Made by a program: the position numbers and the translations under genes
The notes under the pieces: generated by a model
Databases searched by the model: none
What the model saw: the letters and a program-made list of their open reading frames with translations, nothing else
Told to the model about the DNA's origin: nothing
IMG/VR virus record: IMGVR_UViG_3300030090_003797
Coordinates: 1,649 to 24,426 of that record
Source: a virus
Length of the DNA: 22,778 bases
Direction: 5' to 3' (one strand)
In this document: piece after piece, positions 6,251 through 13,612 of the stretch
Layout: each line of letters opens with the position of its first letter
Position numbering within the stretch: the stretch's first letter is position 1

Positions 6251-7959
6251 TTTATCCTACTGAAGTTGTTCTTCTTCTCAAACACAATATGATTCTGAAA
6301 CTTGTCTGTCATTGAATCAGACTTGTGACTGATTACAAATATGTTAGCACGGTTGCCGAACGATGTCAATATCTTTAAGAACTCTTCTGTGCCAACTCCG
6401 TCAAGGCTAGAGTCAAACACCTCATCAAGAATCAGAAGATTACAATTCACACTATTCTTTAACCGTGCAATCTCTCGCCATGCAAGAAGCAACGACAAGT
6501 CAATACGCAATCGTTCACCTTCACTGAAACTGTGGTAGGTAAACTCGTCACGATGTCGGCTCTTGATTGTCTCGTTAAAGTTTTCATCAAGGTTGAACTG
6601 ACAGAAGAAGTCCATGTCCGCAAGATACTTGTTAATCAGTTTGTTCATGATTGGCAAGTAGTGCTTGATAATTTTTGATTTGATTCCACTGTCTTTCAAA
6701 AGAGTAGAAGCAATACCATAATAATGTTTATCTTCGACCAACTCTTTTCTTCTTGTGACATGATTTTTTCCTTCACCAATCAGTTGGTTCAATTCATCTT
6801 TGGTTTCTTGAACCTCTTTTCCTTCAGTAAGAACTGACTCAATATTTTTTTGCATCTTGTCAATGTATTGTGAAGAAACTGAAATCTCATTTTGTTTAGT
6901 TGAGATTGCCTTCTCAATTCCCTCTATAGTAGTCAAGACTGCGTTGATGTCATTTAATCTTTTTTGAACCGAATCGATTGTTTCTGACAGTTTCTCTAAT
7001 TCTGAATCAATAGATTCCTTTTCTTTCTTCTTCTCTGCAAACACATTATCACGATGATGCTGTTGTATATCTTGCTTACATGAAGGACAAGTATCATTCT
7101 CTTCATAAAACTTTACGTTCTTCTGAATATTTTTAATCTTGTTCTTTAATTCCTTTTCATCGGACTCCATGTTCAACAGAGACTTAGGAATAATATCTTT
7201 ATCCTTTATCTGACTCATTAGATGTTCAACATTACTTTGATATGATTCAATCACATGATTGTATTCAGAAATCATTTTTCGATTCTCTTTGATTTCCTCT
7301 TCATACTTTTCAACCGAATCACTTGATTTCTTTTCAAGTGTCTTTATGAGTTTTTGTTTATCTTCAGCCTTACTCTTCGTGATCTCGATCTTATAATCAA
7401 CATCCTTAATATATTCTTTCGTTATCTGAAGTCTCATTTTTACAAGAGTATTCATAGCAGAAAATATATCAATGTCTAGAAGGTTCTCGACCACCGCTCG
7501 TCGATCTGCCGCACTAAGCTGCATGAACGGCACATAATTTGATGATCCTAATATCACAACCTGACAAAATGATTTGTAACTCATCTTGAGAATCTGCTCT
7601 TCAAGTATCCTCTGGTAGTCTTTCGATTTTGCATCTTGTGGAAGTAGATCATCGTTCTTGTATATCTCAAACTTTTTTGGCTTAAGGCCACGAACAACGC
7701 GATATTCATCTTTTCCGATTGTGAAAATAATTTCTACCTCACAATCTTTTTCATTAATAGAGTTTGGTATCTGTGGTATATTGATGCCACGAAATGATTT
7801 TCCAAACAACGAAAACGTCAATGCATCTAGCATTGTAGATTTACCTGCACCATTCTCACCAGACACAAGTGTATTGTCGTGACGAGTTAGATCAACAGTT
7901 GTCTTATAGTTTCCTGTTGAGAGAAAGTTTCTCCAACTTAATGATTGGAATATTATCAA
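6247..7959 (-). CDS. gp46: Recombination endonuclease subunit gp46 (Rad50/SbcC-like ATPase)
   Basis: This 570-aa SMC-like ATPase pairs with gp47 to resect double-strand breaks for recombination-dependent replication. The order is as expected: Walker A GENGAGKST (34-42), Q-loop region near FCQVVILGS (131-139), a long coiled coil (about 175-290), zinc hook CPSC (291-294), a returning coiled coil (about 300-400), ABC signature FSEGER (478-483), Walker B LLILDEVFD (508-516) and the H-loop His545 in FVISHKSD. The length is near T4 gp46 (560 aa). It begins in an ATGA overlap with the 184-aa gene and ends in one with the GNAT gene, so the three are translationally coupled. Confidence 0.97.
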   Translation of the reverse strand: MIIFQSLSWRNFLSTGNYKTTVDLTRHDNTLVSGENGAGKSTMLDALTFSLFGKSFRGINIPQIPNSINEKDCEVEIIFTIGKDEYRVVRGLKPKKFEIYKNDDLLPQDAKSKDYQRILEEQILKMSYKSFCQVVILGSSNYVPFMQLSAADRRAVVENLLDIDIFSAMNTLVKMRLQITKEYIKDVDYKIEITKSKAEDKQKLIKTLEKKSSDSVEKYEEEIKENRKMISEYNHVIESYQSNVEHLMSQIKDKDIIPKSLLNMESDEKELKNKIKNIQKNVKFYEENDTCPSCKQDIQQHHRDNVFAEKKKEKESIDSELEKLSETIDSVQKRLNDINAVLTTIEGIEKAISTKQNEISVSSQYIDKMQKNIESVLTEGKEVQETKDELNQLIGEGKNHVTRRKELVEDKHYYGIASTLLKDSGIKSKIIKHYLPIMNKLINKYLADMDFFCQFNLDENFNETIKSRHRDEFTYHSFSEGERLRIDLSLLLAWREIARLKNSVNCNLLILDEVFDSSLDGVGTEEFLKILTSFGNRANIFVISHKSDSMTDKFQNHIVFEKKNNFSRIK

Positions 7960-8510
7960 ACTAAAGCCTCCTCATACCAAGTAGGAGTTTTTGTATTCTT
8001 CCATTCTGCAAAGCCTGTTTTCTCTCCGAGATAATATGCACGGTAGGCTTCAACGGCATTCTTGTTCTTATATGTATCTGGCATTGCTTGAGCAAATGGA
8101 GTCATAGAATCTGCTACTTTGATGTTCGCAGGTTTACGATAACGCATGTAAGAAATCATATTTTGTGCCTTGTGTTCTTTTCCTTTGTATCTGTAAGTAT
8201 ACTCTCTACACAAAGCGTATGCGTGTTCCGCTAACCAATAATAATTTTTATCATTTTCCATTACCCATTGAGTGCATGGATGTCCTACGAATGATGCTTT
8301 ATACAACATCTCTTCAAACATTTCGTAAGGCAACTTCCATCTTTTGATTCGGCGATTGTTTGCAGACAGTTCTGTATATTGATCTCCATCTAGAACCCTC
8401 CACGCCGTGGAAAGCATTTGTCCCGACTCTACAATCATTTTTACTACATGCTTGTCGCACATCATTTGTGCGGCAGTTTGTGGATTCTCATCCAATACAA
8501 AAATATTCAC
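7956..8510 (-). CDS. Conserved phage protein between gp46 and gp47, function unknown
   Basis: The 184-aa product begins MNIFVLDENPQTAAQMMCDKHVVKMIVESGQML, a start I recognise from a family found in many phages and some bacteria, but I know no demonstrated function. Conserved-looking features are the N-terminal LDxNP, the CDKHVVK segment, a central GHPCTQWV, an aromatic ENDKNYYWLAEHAYALC stretch, TYRY, and a C-terminal FAQAMPD...AYRAYYLGEK followed by TPTWY. Cys and His residues at C18, H21 and in GHPC could bind metal, which is inference. It overlaps both gp47 and gp46 by ATGA, so it sits inside the Mre11/Rad50-like operon and may take part in DNA processing. The closing PTWY resembles the end of T4 DenV glycosylase, but nothing else matches. 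Confidence 0.8.
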   Translation of the reverse strand: MNIFVLDENPQTAAQMMCDKHVVKMIVESGQMLSTAWRVLDGDQYTELSANNRRIKRWKLPYEMFEEMLYKASFVGHPCTQWVMENDKNYYWLAEHAYALCREYTYRYKGKEHKAQNMISYMRYRKPANIKVADSMTPFAQAMPDTYKNKNAVEAYRAYYLGEKTGFAEWKNTKTPTWYEEALV

Positions 8511-9559
8511 AGCGATAAACTCTCCATGTAAAGATCTTTAATTATCTTTTTCATTCTTGGTTTGTCTTCTACTTCATCCAATAAATCGATTTCGTTATTG
8601 ATTAGTGTAACAGTATCCTGAGCTAAGTCAACAAGTTCTTCCTCTTCATTTTCATCTATTGATTCTTCTACCGTTGTGATCTTTGCGGCTCCAACATCAT
8701 AAAGCCGATCCATGAAGCGATCAAAACTGTAAGCATGTTTCTTATGGTGAATGTCCAGACGGACATAACAATCTTTTAAGTAATCCAAATCTAACTTATC
8801 TACATCGATAGGGCCATCTTCATCATTATATTCTAATATATGAAACATTTGATATGGATTTTCGATGAACTCTACTTCCCTAGTTTCAGTGTCAAGAATA
8901 TGAAAACCTTTTTGTTCATTTAAGTCAGCAAACGTCATTTGATATTGTGTGCCAAGATAATAAATATTATCTTGTTCTTGACGGCAATGAAAATGCCCTG
9001 AAAGAACTTTCTCGTAACGATCAAACAATTTAGAATCCATCCCCCCATGATACTTTACGCCACGGAGAACCTGATACCCATCTAATTCTAAATGTCCAAC
9101 CAAAATTGCTGCATTTGCTTTCTTGATGAATTGAATTGACTCTTCATAATTTTCTTTGTTTACCCAAGGCAAAAATCCAACATTCAATCCATCAAAATCT
9201 ATGACAGTGGGATTTTCATATATTGAAATATCATCTTTAAATAACTCTGTTGTTGAGTTGACATCATTAGTGTTTCTATAGTAGATGTCATGATTGCCAA
9301 TAATACAATGCATCTGAATGTTTTCATCTTTGAGTTGCTTGATGAATCTATTACGAACTTGATTTAGAATACTGAAGTTTACAAACTTTCGGCGATCCAT
9401 TAGATCGCCGGCATGGATAATAGTTTTGATATTGTTTTCTTTTAGATATGGAAAGAATACATCATCGAAAAATTTCATGAAGTAATCTAAGAATAACTGC
9501 GAATCGCCTCTAGCGCCAAAGTGAGTATCATTTATCAGTGCTATCTTCATTTGCATCAT
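8507..9559 (-). CDS. gp47: Recombination endonuclease subunit gp47 (Mre11/SbcD-like nuclease)
   Basis: This 350-aa calcineurin-like phosphoesterase is the nuclease partner of gp46. The metal-binding motifs are in order: DTHFG (11-15), GDLMDRR (51-57), GNHD (88-91), GHLE (155-158) and GHFHC (188-192). The C-terminal part is acidic (VEESIDENEEEELVD). The start overlaps the 3' end of gp55 by about 32 nt. M4 (ATG at 9550) is an alternative that would place LINDTHFG nearer the N-terminus, and neither has an obvious ribosome site. Length and motif order agree with T4 gp47 (339 aa). Confidence 0.96.
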   Translation of the reverse strand: MMQMKIALINDTHFGARGDSQLFLDYFMKFFDDVFFPYLKENNIKTIIHAGDLMDRRKFVNFSILNQVRNRFIKQLKDENIQMHCIIGNHDIYYRNTNDVNSTTELFKDDISIYENPTVIDFDGLNVGFLPWVNKENYEESIQFIKKANAAILVGHLELDGYQVLRGVKYHGGMDSKLFDRYEKVLSGHFHCRQEQDNIYYLGTQYQMTFADLNEQKGFHILDTETREVEFIENPYQMFHILEYNDEDGPIDVDKLDLDYLKDCYVRLDIHHKKHAYSFDRFMDRLYDVGAAKITTVEESIDENEEEELVDLAQDTVTLINNEIDLLDEVEDKPRMKKIIKDLYMESLSL

Positions 9560-10109
9560 CTTTCATAACATCATCAAGAGATGATTTCTTTTTTCTCTTC
9601 TTTTTCTTTTTTGGAGTAAACTTCTCTATGTCTTTTTCTGTGAGATTAAAAACATCTTTCATTGACTTATCTTCGCTCTCTTTTCCAAAATAGTTTTCTT
9701 TAAAATATTTTGAATATAACCCATTAACATCATTCATTTCTAGTAGCTTGTACTTGGTATAAGAATGTTTTTTCTCTTTCTCAATTCTTCTCAAGAATGC
9801 ATAGTATATGATCTGTGTGAAATATGAAAAAGGATTTTTTGATTTTTCTGGATCAAAATTGTGAGCGTATAAAATACAATTTTCTATTCCGTCACCTATC
9901 ATCTCATCTTTATATGGATAGTTCATAAAATTGGGTCTGTAGGCTAAATGTTCTGCTATATCCATAAAACATTTACCAATGTAATCAGTTACAGGAGGAG
10001 TTGGTTCACCTACCTCTTCTGCTTCTTTTATAGTTTTTTTCCAACCAATCATCGCTTGATAAAACTCTTTGTTGTCTATGTAATGATTGGAGTTTTTCTT
10101 TTTACTCAT
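9528..10109 (-). CDS. gp55: Late-transcription sigma factor gp55
   Basis: The 193-aa protein is the T4-type sigma subunit that directs host RNA polymerase to TATAAATA late promoters, working with the gp45 clamp. The sigma region 2-like core is MIGDGIENCILYAHNFDPEK followed by NPFSYFTQIIYYAFLRRIEKEKK (about residues 69-115), as in T4 gp55 and related phages. Residues 1-8 are basic. Unusually, residues about 167-174 are a run of Lys and Arg (KKKKKRKKK), followed by SSLDDVMKDD and an acidic end that could serve as the clamp-binding tail. A sigma70-like promoter lies about 40-65 nt upstream of the ATG. The late boxes upstream of the structural genes in this window are its expected targets. Confidence 0.93.
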   Translation of the reverse strand: MSKKKNSNHYIDNKEFYQAMIGWKKTIKEAEEVGEPTPPVTDYIGKCFMDIAEHLAYRPNFMNYPYKDEMIGDGIENCILYAHNFDPEKSKNPFSYFTQIIYYAFLRRIEKEKKHSYTKYKLLEMNDVNGLYSKYFKENYFGKESEDKSMKDVFNLTEKDIEKFTPKKKKKRKKKSSLDDVMKDDANEDSTDK

Positions 10110-10134
10110 TCTTCTTCAACCTTATGTTTTTTTC

Positions 10135-10162
10135 TTGACAGTTTTCATTGTACGATTAAAAT
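10135..10162 (+). promoter_or_regulatory. Possible plus-strand sigma70-like promoter opposing the gp55 promoter
   Basis: TTGACA at 10135-10140 is followed after exactly 16 nt by TAAAAT at 10157-10162 on the plus strand. It would direct an antisense transcript into the 3' end of the Sm-like gene (10189-10977). It overlaps the minus-strand gp55 promoter so that each -10 box lies between the elements of the other. No plus-strand gene follows, so this may be fortuitous. Confidence 0.35.
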
Positions 10163-10174
10163 CGCCTTTGTCAA
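10147..10174 (-). promoter_or_regulatory. Sigma70-like early promoter for gp55
   Basis: On the minus strand a perfect TTGACA -35 (10169-10174) is followed after 16 nt by TACAAT (10147-10152), one mismatch from consensus. The expected start is near 10140, about 30 nt before the gp55 ATG. It fits recognition by host vegetative RNA polymerase early in infection, and no TATAAATA box is present here. Confidence 0.62.
10153..10164. other. Small dyad between overlapping promoters
   Basis: CGATTAAAATCG is a 5-bp inverted repeat (CGATT / AATCG) around AA. It directly abuts the gp55 -10 box and contains the opposing plus-strand -10. The position would suit an operator, but a 12-bp dyad in AT-rich DNA can arise by chance. 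Confidence 0.25.
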
Positions 10175-10188
10175 GGATTGAAGAGATA

Positions 10189-10977
10189 TTATTCTTTAAA
10201 GTAATCATTAATATCAGATGACCAATCAGACCACTTATTACCAAAATCTTCTCGGTCTTCTTCATCACCTGTATAATCATCGCTCAATCCTTCTGGATGT
10301 AGATCATTTTCTTCATCATCAAAACTAGACATTATGTTTCCTAACTCACCACCATCTATTATACCTTTGTCTATTAGATCTTGCAACAATTTTGGCGGAA
10401 ACATCATATTCATAACTATAAATTCTTGTGTGGGAAAATCATCCATCATAGGATCAAAACCATCTTTATGATCATCTAAACTTTCAATTAGATCTTTGAG
10501 AGTTTGATCGGAATTTGCATTTTTGTTTTCTGGTGACATGGGACCGCCACCATTCTTAATGATGTCATCGATCATATCCATAACAGAAGGCTTCTCCAAT
10601 TCCTTCAAGTCATCGAATAAATTTTTTAAAGTTGCGTCTGTTACGTTTTGATCCACGCTTTCATCCTGTGGAATATCTTTCAATGAACCTATATCATCTT
10701 TTTCTCTTTCTAAATGATACAGCTTTAATACTTCACTACTAGGATGTAAAAATGTAGCGATATGATCTCTAGGTATTTGAACTCTTATGTCTGTTGTATT
10801 TTGCAGCCAATCTCTTAAAAATGTCAACTCTCTTTTTCTTCCGAGTCCGTCCAACTGAAAACTGGTTTTGAATACCATTGGTCTTTCAAGAGTCATTTTT
10901 TCCTTTGTGGAACCTACAATACGAGCGATCAATTCTTCCCCACTTTTCAACTTTAAGATTTTGTATTTGTCTGCCAT
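10189..10977 (-). CDS. Sm/LSm-like protein with long acidic C-terminal tail
   Basis: The 262-aa protein has a compact N-terminal domain (about residues 3-92) that starts KILKLKSGEELIARIVGS and continues with TLERPMVF. The pattern h-x-S-G-x-x-h-x-A-x-h-V then T-L-x-x-P-h is that of an Sm1-like five-strand barrel, as in Hfq/LSm relatives; this is inference from pattern. From about residue 95 the protein is rich in Asp and Glu, with no visible enzyme motif, and ends in SDWSSDINDYFKE, a hydrophobic-acidic tail. An AGGAGGT ribosome site precedes the ATG, 10 nt after uvsW. Its place between uvsW and gp55, followed by a promoter for gp55, hints at a role in RNA handling or late transcription, but no function is known to me. 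Confidence 0.85.
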   Translation of the reverse strand: MADKYKILKLKSGEELIARIVGSTKEKMTLERPMVFKTSFQLDGLGRKRELTFLRDWLQNTTDIRVQIPRDHIATFLHPSSEVLKLYHLEREKDDIGSLKDIPQDESVDQNVTDATLKNLFDDLKELEKPSVMDMIDDIIKNGGGPMSPENKNANSDQTLKDLIESLDDHKDGFDPMMDDFPTQEFIVMNMMFPPKLLQDLIDKGIIDGGELGNIMSSFDDEENDLHPEGLSDDYTGDEEDREDFGNKWSDWSSDINDYFKE

Positions 10978-10987
10978 CTACTACCTC

Positions 10988-12469
10988 CTACAAGTCTATT
11001 GAGATTCTTTTAAAATTGAATCTCTCTCTACTATATATCTTAAGTCTCTCATGCAAATGTTTGTATGTATGATTGACGTATTTTTTGAATCTTAAATCGT
11101 CACTGATATCATATAGTTTAACAGAATTTTTAGTCTTTGAAGTCCTTAGGCCGCGTCCTATGGACTGTAGGACACGAATGACAGATCTAGAGGGCGAAGC
11201 AAAAACTATGTTATGTATGTTCTTAATATTGATCCCTGTTGAACATGTACCATAAGATGCAACAAGAATAGCGTTTTCCTCTTTATCAACGATATTTCGT
11301 ATCTCTTCCCTCTGATCTACACTAGTTCCCCCATGAATCATAAATACAGGTTTATCTTTACATTCTTTTTGAATTTCTTCATATAGGGGAACACCATGTT
11401 CCTTCACATAATTGAAAAGAAGCAGAGTATTTCCCTTAACATTTTTGACTAAGTTTTTGAGGAATTGATTTCTACTTTCATTTCCTATTAGCCATTTTAT
11501 TTCCTCTATATACTTAGCACGTTTTATCTCTTGAATTTGTTCATCTGGATATGACAGAGTGATACAATCAATCTTCAGTTCTGATAGTAGATTTTCTTCC
11601 ATCAACTGCTTTGTAGTCGTTACCTTAAACACTCTACCAAAAAGCCCTTCAATGACTAGCTTATGAGTCTGAGAATCATCTAAGGTTCCAGTTGTTCCAA
11701 AACGGTATGGACAGTTTACTAATTTTGTCATGATCTTTGTAAGAGACTTCGCTTTAAACAGATGACACTCATCTCCAAACACAGCTTCGTATTGATCAAA
11801 GTAGTCTTGTTTCATATTATGAATACTTTGCCACGTAGATATTACCACTCTCTTATCTGTGTTCTTATCCTGTCCAGAAAAAATTGAGTGACAATTTTTA
11901 TTCACATTCCATTTTGATTTTTTAGAATAGTCTTTGAAATCACTCGTCATCTGGGACACCAATCCGGTGGTAGGAACGATGATTAATATTTTCTTATCTG
12001 GATTTATCTTGTCTAGATAGAACCGCATAAGAGAATATATTATCAACGATTTACCCGAACCAGTCGGGGATAAAAGCAATCCTCTGTTACTATTTAATGC
12101 ATATTCGATTGCATCTACTTGATGATCATATGCCGTATATGGAAGATTTAAATGTGAATCTAGATAAGAGATTATATTATCTCTTTTGTAATTGACTATT
12201 TCATCGTCCAAAGAGGAAGTTATATTGTAATTTCTATCTTCAGCAAACTGAACAACATAATCCAACAAACCTTTATAGATTGTTTGTTTATAGATGTTAT
12301 ATAATCTTATCTGTCCATCCCATGCTTTATTCTTGTATGCTGGAGTGTATTGATAATTAGGAACCTTAAATGTGAAAAAATCGGAGAGTTCTTTGGCTAC
12401 TCCTCTTTCACAGTCTATTTTTAGATAGACATCATCATAAGGTTTTATGTTTAACGTATCATGTGCCAT
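10988..12469 (-). CDS. uvsW: UvsW RNA-DNA/DNA-DNA helicase
   Basis: The 493-aa SF2 helicase has Walker A SPTGSGKS (134-141), DECH box (233-236), motif III GTTGTLDD (258-265), and motif VI QSIGRGLR (435-442). T4 UvsW unwinds R-loops and branched recombination intermediates and helps shift replication from origins to recombination-dependent initiation. The N-terminal ~110 residues form the small UvsW-type substrate-recognition domain preceding YDHQVDAIEYAL, the Q-like motif. Its start overlaps the uvsY end by 11 nt. Length is close to T4 UvsW (503 aa). Confidence 0.95.
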   Translation of the reverse strand: MAHDTLNIKPYDDVYLKIDCERGVAKELSDFFTFKVPNYQYTPAYKNKAWDGQIRLYNIYKQTIYKGLLDYVVQFAEDRNYNITSSLDDEIVNYKRDNIISYLDSHLNLPYTAYDHQVDAIEYALNSNRGLLLSPTGSGKSLIIYSLMRFYLDKINPDKKILIIVPTTGLVSQMTSDFKDYSKKSKWNVNKNCHSIFSGQDKNTDKRVVISTWQSIHNMKQDYFDQYEAVFGDECHLFKAKSLTKIMTKLVNCPYRFGTTGTLDDSQTHKLVIEGLFGRVFKVTTTKQLMEENLLSELKIDCITLSYPDEQIQEIKRAKYIEEIKWLIGNESRNQFLKNLVKNVKGNTLLLFNYVKEHGVPLYEEIQKECKDKPVFMIHGGTSVDQREEIRNIVDKEENAILVASYGTCSTGINIKNIHNIVFASPSRSVIRVLQSIGRGLRTSKTKNSVKLYDISDDLRFKKYVNHTYKHLHERLKIYSRERFNFKRISIDL

Positions 12470-12893
12470 GCGTGAACTTTACCCAATCGATTGCTTCTCG
12501 TATCAACCACTGTCGATTTGAAATCATTTTTATAGTGCTTTCGAGATAGTTAACTTTTTCCTCTATGAAAACGATCTTATCTTTGATCTTTATTAATTCT
12601 TCATCCGAATCTAAAAATTTATCAATGTCGCTTTTGAGTATCGACAGTCCAAAAGGTTCCCAATTCAAATCTCTCAGTTCCTCTTCACTTAGTTTACCTG
12701 TGTAGTAGAGCCATTTATTTCTCTTTAATCTCTTATAGTCACTACGATACTTTGATAGTGAAAGTTTTTCGTCTGTTAAAATGTTTAGATATTTGCCGTG
12801 TAGCTGTGGAGTTTTGAGAGCCTCTTTGTCCAATTCAGTTGGATCAATAACAATATCATCTTCTATCATTCTTTTAATATCATCAAAACGCAT
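12459..12893 (-). CDS. uvsY: UvsY recombination mediator
   Basis: The 144-aa protein corresponds to T4 UvsY (137 aa), which loads the UvsX recombinase onto gp32-covered single-stranded DNA. Diagnostic stretches are LHGKYLNILTDEKLSLSKY, WLYYTGKLSEEEL, a coiled-coil-like IKIKDKIVFIEEKVNYLESTIKMI and the C-terminal NRQWLIREAIDWVKFTHG. It directly precedes uvsW as in T4-like phages. A TTGACT-16-TAAAAT promoter lies immediately upstream, marking the start of the recombination and replication operon after the late virion module. Confidence 0.93.
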   Translation of the reverse strand: MRFDDIKRMIEDDIVIDPTELDKEALKTPQLHGKYLNILTDEKLSLSKYRSDYKRLKRNKWLYYTGKLSEEELRDLNWEPFGLSILKSDIDKFLDSDEELIKIKDKIVFIEEKVNYLESTIKMISNRQWLIREAIDWVKFTHGT

Positions 12894-12918
12894 AAAATAC
12901 TCCTATACTTTAAGGCTT

Positions 12919-12946
12919 ATTTTACCACCAATTACCACAAAGTCAA
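12919..12946 (-). promoter_or_regulatory. Sigma70-like early promoter for uvsY-uvsW
   Basis: TTGACT (12941-12946) and TAAAAT (12919-12924) are separated by 16 nt on the minus strand, each one mismatch from consensus. The -35 overlaps the stop codon of the tail-tube paralogue. The predicted transcript start is near 12912, about 20 nt before the uvsY ATG. There is no late box in this gap. Confidence 0.55.
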
Positions 12947-13515
12947 TCGAATACTTTTATATCATGTATCGAGTATGATGTATATCTAAATGTTGCAGTT
13001 GCTATTATTGGTTCTGTTTCGGTAGTCGTAGAGTCAAAATCTATTCCGCTTAAATTTGTGGGGAAAACATCTTTAAAAGTAACCGCATGAATTGGCTGAT
13101 AAGCACTACTTAAAACTATTATTTCTGCCGTGGATGTGTGTTCATGGAATGGAATATACCCCTCATCATTTTCTGCGTTAGATAACGATCTCATCCAGTT
13201 GTATATTTCTAGCCAGTTTTTCATTTTCTCATCAACTATAAAAGCAATTTCTAATTCACTATAGTCATATGATGTTCCAGATTTATAAACCTTAGTACCA
13301 AATGGCGTTGGTTGCTCTATGATATTGAATGCAAAATTAGGTATGTTTGCTCTCTGACAGAAGTAACTTACATGAGGAATTCTCTCTAGAGAAAACTTAA
13401 AAGAATTATTCATCAAGTAATTGTCAGTATCAGGCTGCTTTAAATTCGCTGCTTGATACTGAACATCTATTGCTACTTGTTCCTGAGCATATGTTGTTCC
13501 AGGCGTTGGTTTCAT
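12943..13515 (-). CDS. Tail-tube (gp19) family paralogue, possibly a tail tube terminator or initiator protein
   Basis: The 190-aa protein looks like a second member of the T4 gp19 tail-tube superfamily. It has NNSFKFSLERIPHVSYFCQ, then PTPFGTKVYKSGTSYDYSELEIAFIVDEKMKNWLEIYNWMRSL, the beta-rich layout with a conserved W-x-E-I-x-N-W-M helix seen in tube proteins, and a C-terminal FKDVFPTNLSGIDFDSTTTETEPIIATATFRY corresponding to gp19 NCFPTDVGAVDFSYET...FTVTMQYDYW. It lies directly after the gp23 terminator with its own TATAAATA box and a GGAGG site before the ATG. In T4-like marine phages this slot between gp23 and uvsY often carries a gene annotated as tail completion protein gp3; I cannot confirm that equivalence from sequence alone. 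Tube capping or tube nucleation are the likely roles. Confidence 0.82.
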   Translation of the reverse strand: MKPTPGTTYAQEQVAIDVQYQAANLKQPDTDNYLMNNSFKFSLERIPHVSYFCQRANIPNFAFNIIEQPTPFGTKVYKSGTSYDYSELEIAFIVDEKMKNWLEIYNWMRSLSNAENDEGYIPFHEHTSTAEIIVLSSAYQPIHAVTFKDVFPTNLSGIDFDSTTTETEPIIATATFRYTSYSIHDIKVFD

Positions 13516-13531
13516 AATTCGTCCTCCATAC

Positions 13532-13539
13532 TATTTATA
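13532..13539 (-). promoter_or_regulatory. T4-type late promoter box for the tail-tube paralogue
   Basis: A perfect TATAAATA reads on the minus strand 16 nt before the ATG at 13515. It begins within 10 nt of the U-rich end of the gp23 terminator, so transcription is stopped and restarted. Confidence 0.7.
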
Positions 13540-13540
13540 T

Positions 13541-13573
13541 AAAAGAAAAGGGGGAGTCCCAAAGGACTCCCCC
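13541..13573 (-). terminator. Intrinsic terminator after gp23
   Basis: GGACTCCCCC (13564-13573) and GGGGGAGTCC (13550-13559) form a perfect 10-bp stem with a 4-nt loop. On the minus strand the stem is followed by TTTTCTTTT (13541-13549), giving a textbook intrinsic terminator 40 nt downstream of the major capsid stop. It should isolate abundant gp23 mRNA from uvsY-uvsW. Confidence 0.9.
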
Positions 13574-13612
13574 TATATCGGAGTAACGATATCCGAACCT
13601 ACGAATCAGTTA

